From the IMG/VR virus record IMGVR_UViG_3300038686_000003, positions 1 through 23,402 of that record: a stretch of DNA of 23,402 nucleotides; one strand, 5' to 3'. The notes beneath the pieces are model-generated. The model ran no database searches. It worked only from the letters and a program-made list of their open reading frames with translations, and was not told where the DNA came from. Below, in pieces: positions 23,358-23,402 of the stretch (position 1 is its first letter; the number at the start of each line of letters is the position of its first letter). The DNA is from a virus. The position numbers and the translations under genes were made by a program.

Positions 23358-23402
23358 AGTTTGCTCCTTAATTTCATAAGTTCTTTTGAATCCCCTTATT
23401 GG

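Overview
The window reads as the late structural half of a long-tailed, siphovirus-type phage or prophage. Every gene I can support lies on the minus strand, so transcription runs from right (23.36 kb) to left. The genes are tightly packed: several neighbours share ATGA or TAATG stop/start overlaps, and most starts have a clear Shine-Dalgarno (SD) sequence. This implies one long late operon whose promoter lies to the right of the window. The host cannot be named from this sequence. Sec-type signals, single-pass periplasmic coiled-coil proteins and strong GGAGG ribosome sites fit a bacterial, probably Gram-negative-like, host of moderate-to-low GC. No integrase, repressor, replication gene, tRNA, rRNA or CRISPR array is visible, so prophage versus free phage is undecided.

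Layout from right to left. (1) 23357-20936: a putative lysis/envelope cassette with a secreted clan-A (GH5-like) glycoside hydrolase, two membrane-anchored helical proteins and a small one-TM holin candidate. (2) 20900-15118: packaging and prohead, with terminase small and large subunits, a portal fused to a Mu F-like domain, and a U35-type prohead protease carrying a nested, separately initiated scaffold. (3) 15079-13511: a small decoration-type protein and the major capsid protein. (4) 13498-11398: neck and tail-completion proteins, including an HK97 gp10-like protein and two tail-terminator-like proteins. (5) 11397-4834: tail tube, tail assembly chaperone with a canonical -1 frameshift extension, and a 1482-residue tape measure. 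(6) 4841-1452: tail-tip proteins and a small fibre. (7) 1470-873: a broken remnant of a cytosine-C5 DNA methyltransferase.

The leftmost 870 bases hold no believable gene but are densely structured. There are seven 10-bp units with phased A-tracts (171-240). About a dozen copies of a 9-bp word, TGTCACAAC, are then arranged with near mirror symmetry over 326-742, with matching TATATATAG boxes inside. These look like protein-binding or replication/regulatory sites, but no function can be assigned from sequence alone.

The best-supported unusual points are: the programmed frameshift at 9602-9596 (slippery A_AAA_AAC, 7-nt spacer, 9-bp hairpin), whose extension carries a four-cysteine cluster; the nested scaffold start inside the prohead protease at 15588; the mirror-symmetric repeat array; and the glycoside hydrolase where a phage would normally carry its endolysin.
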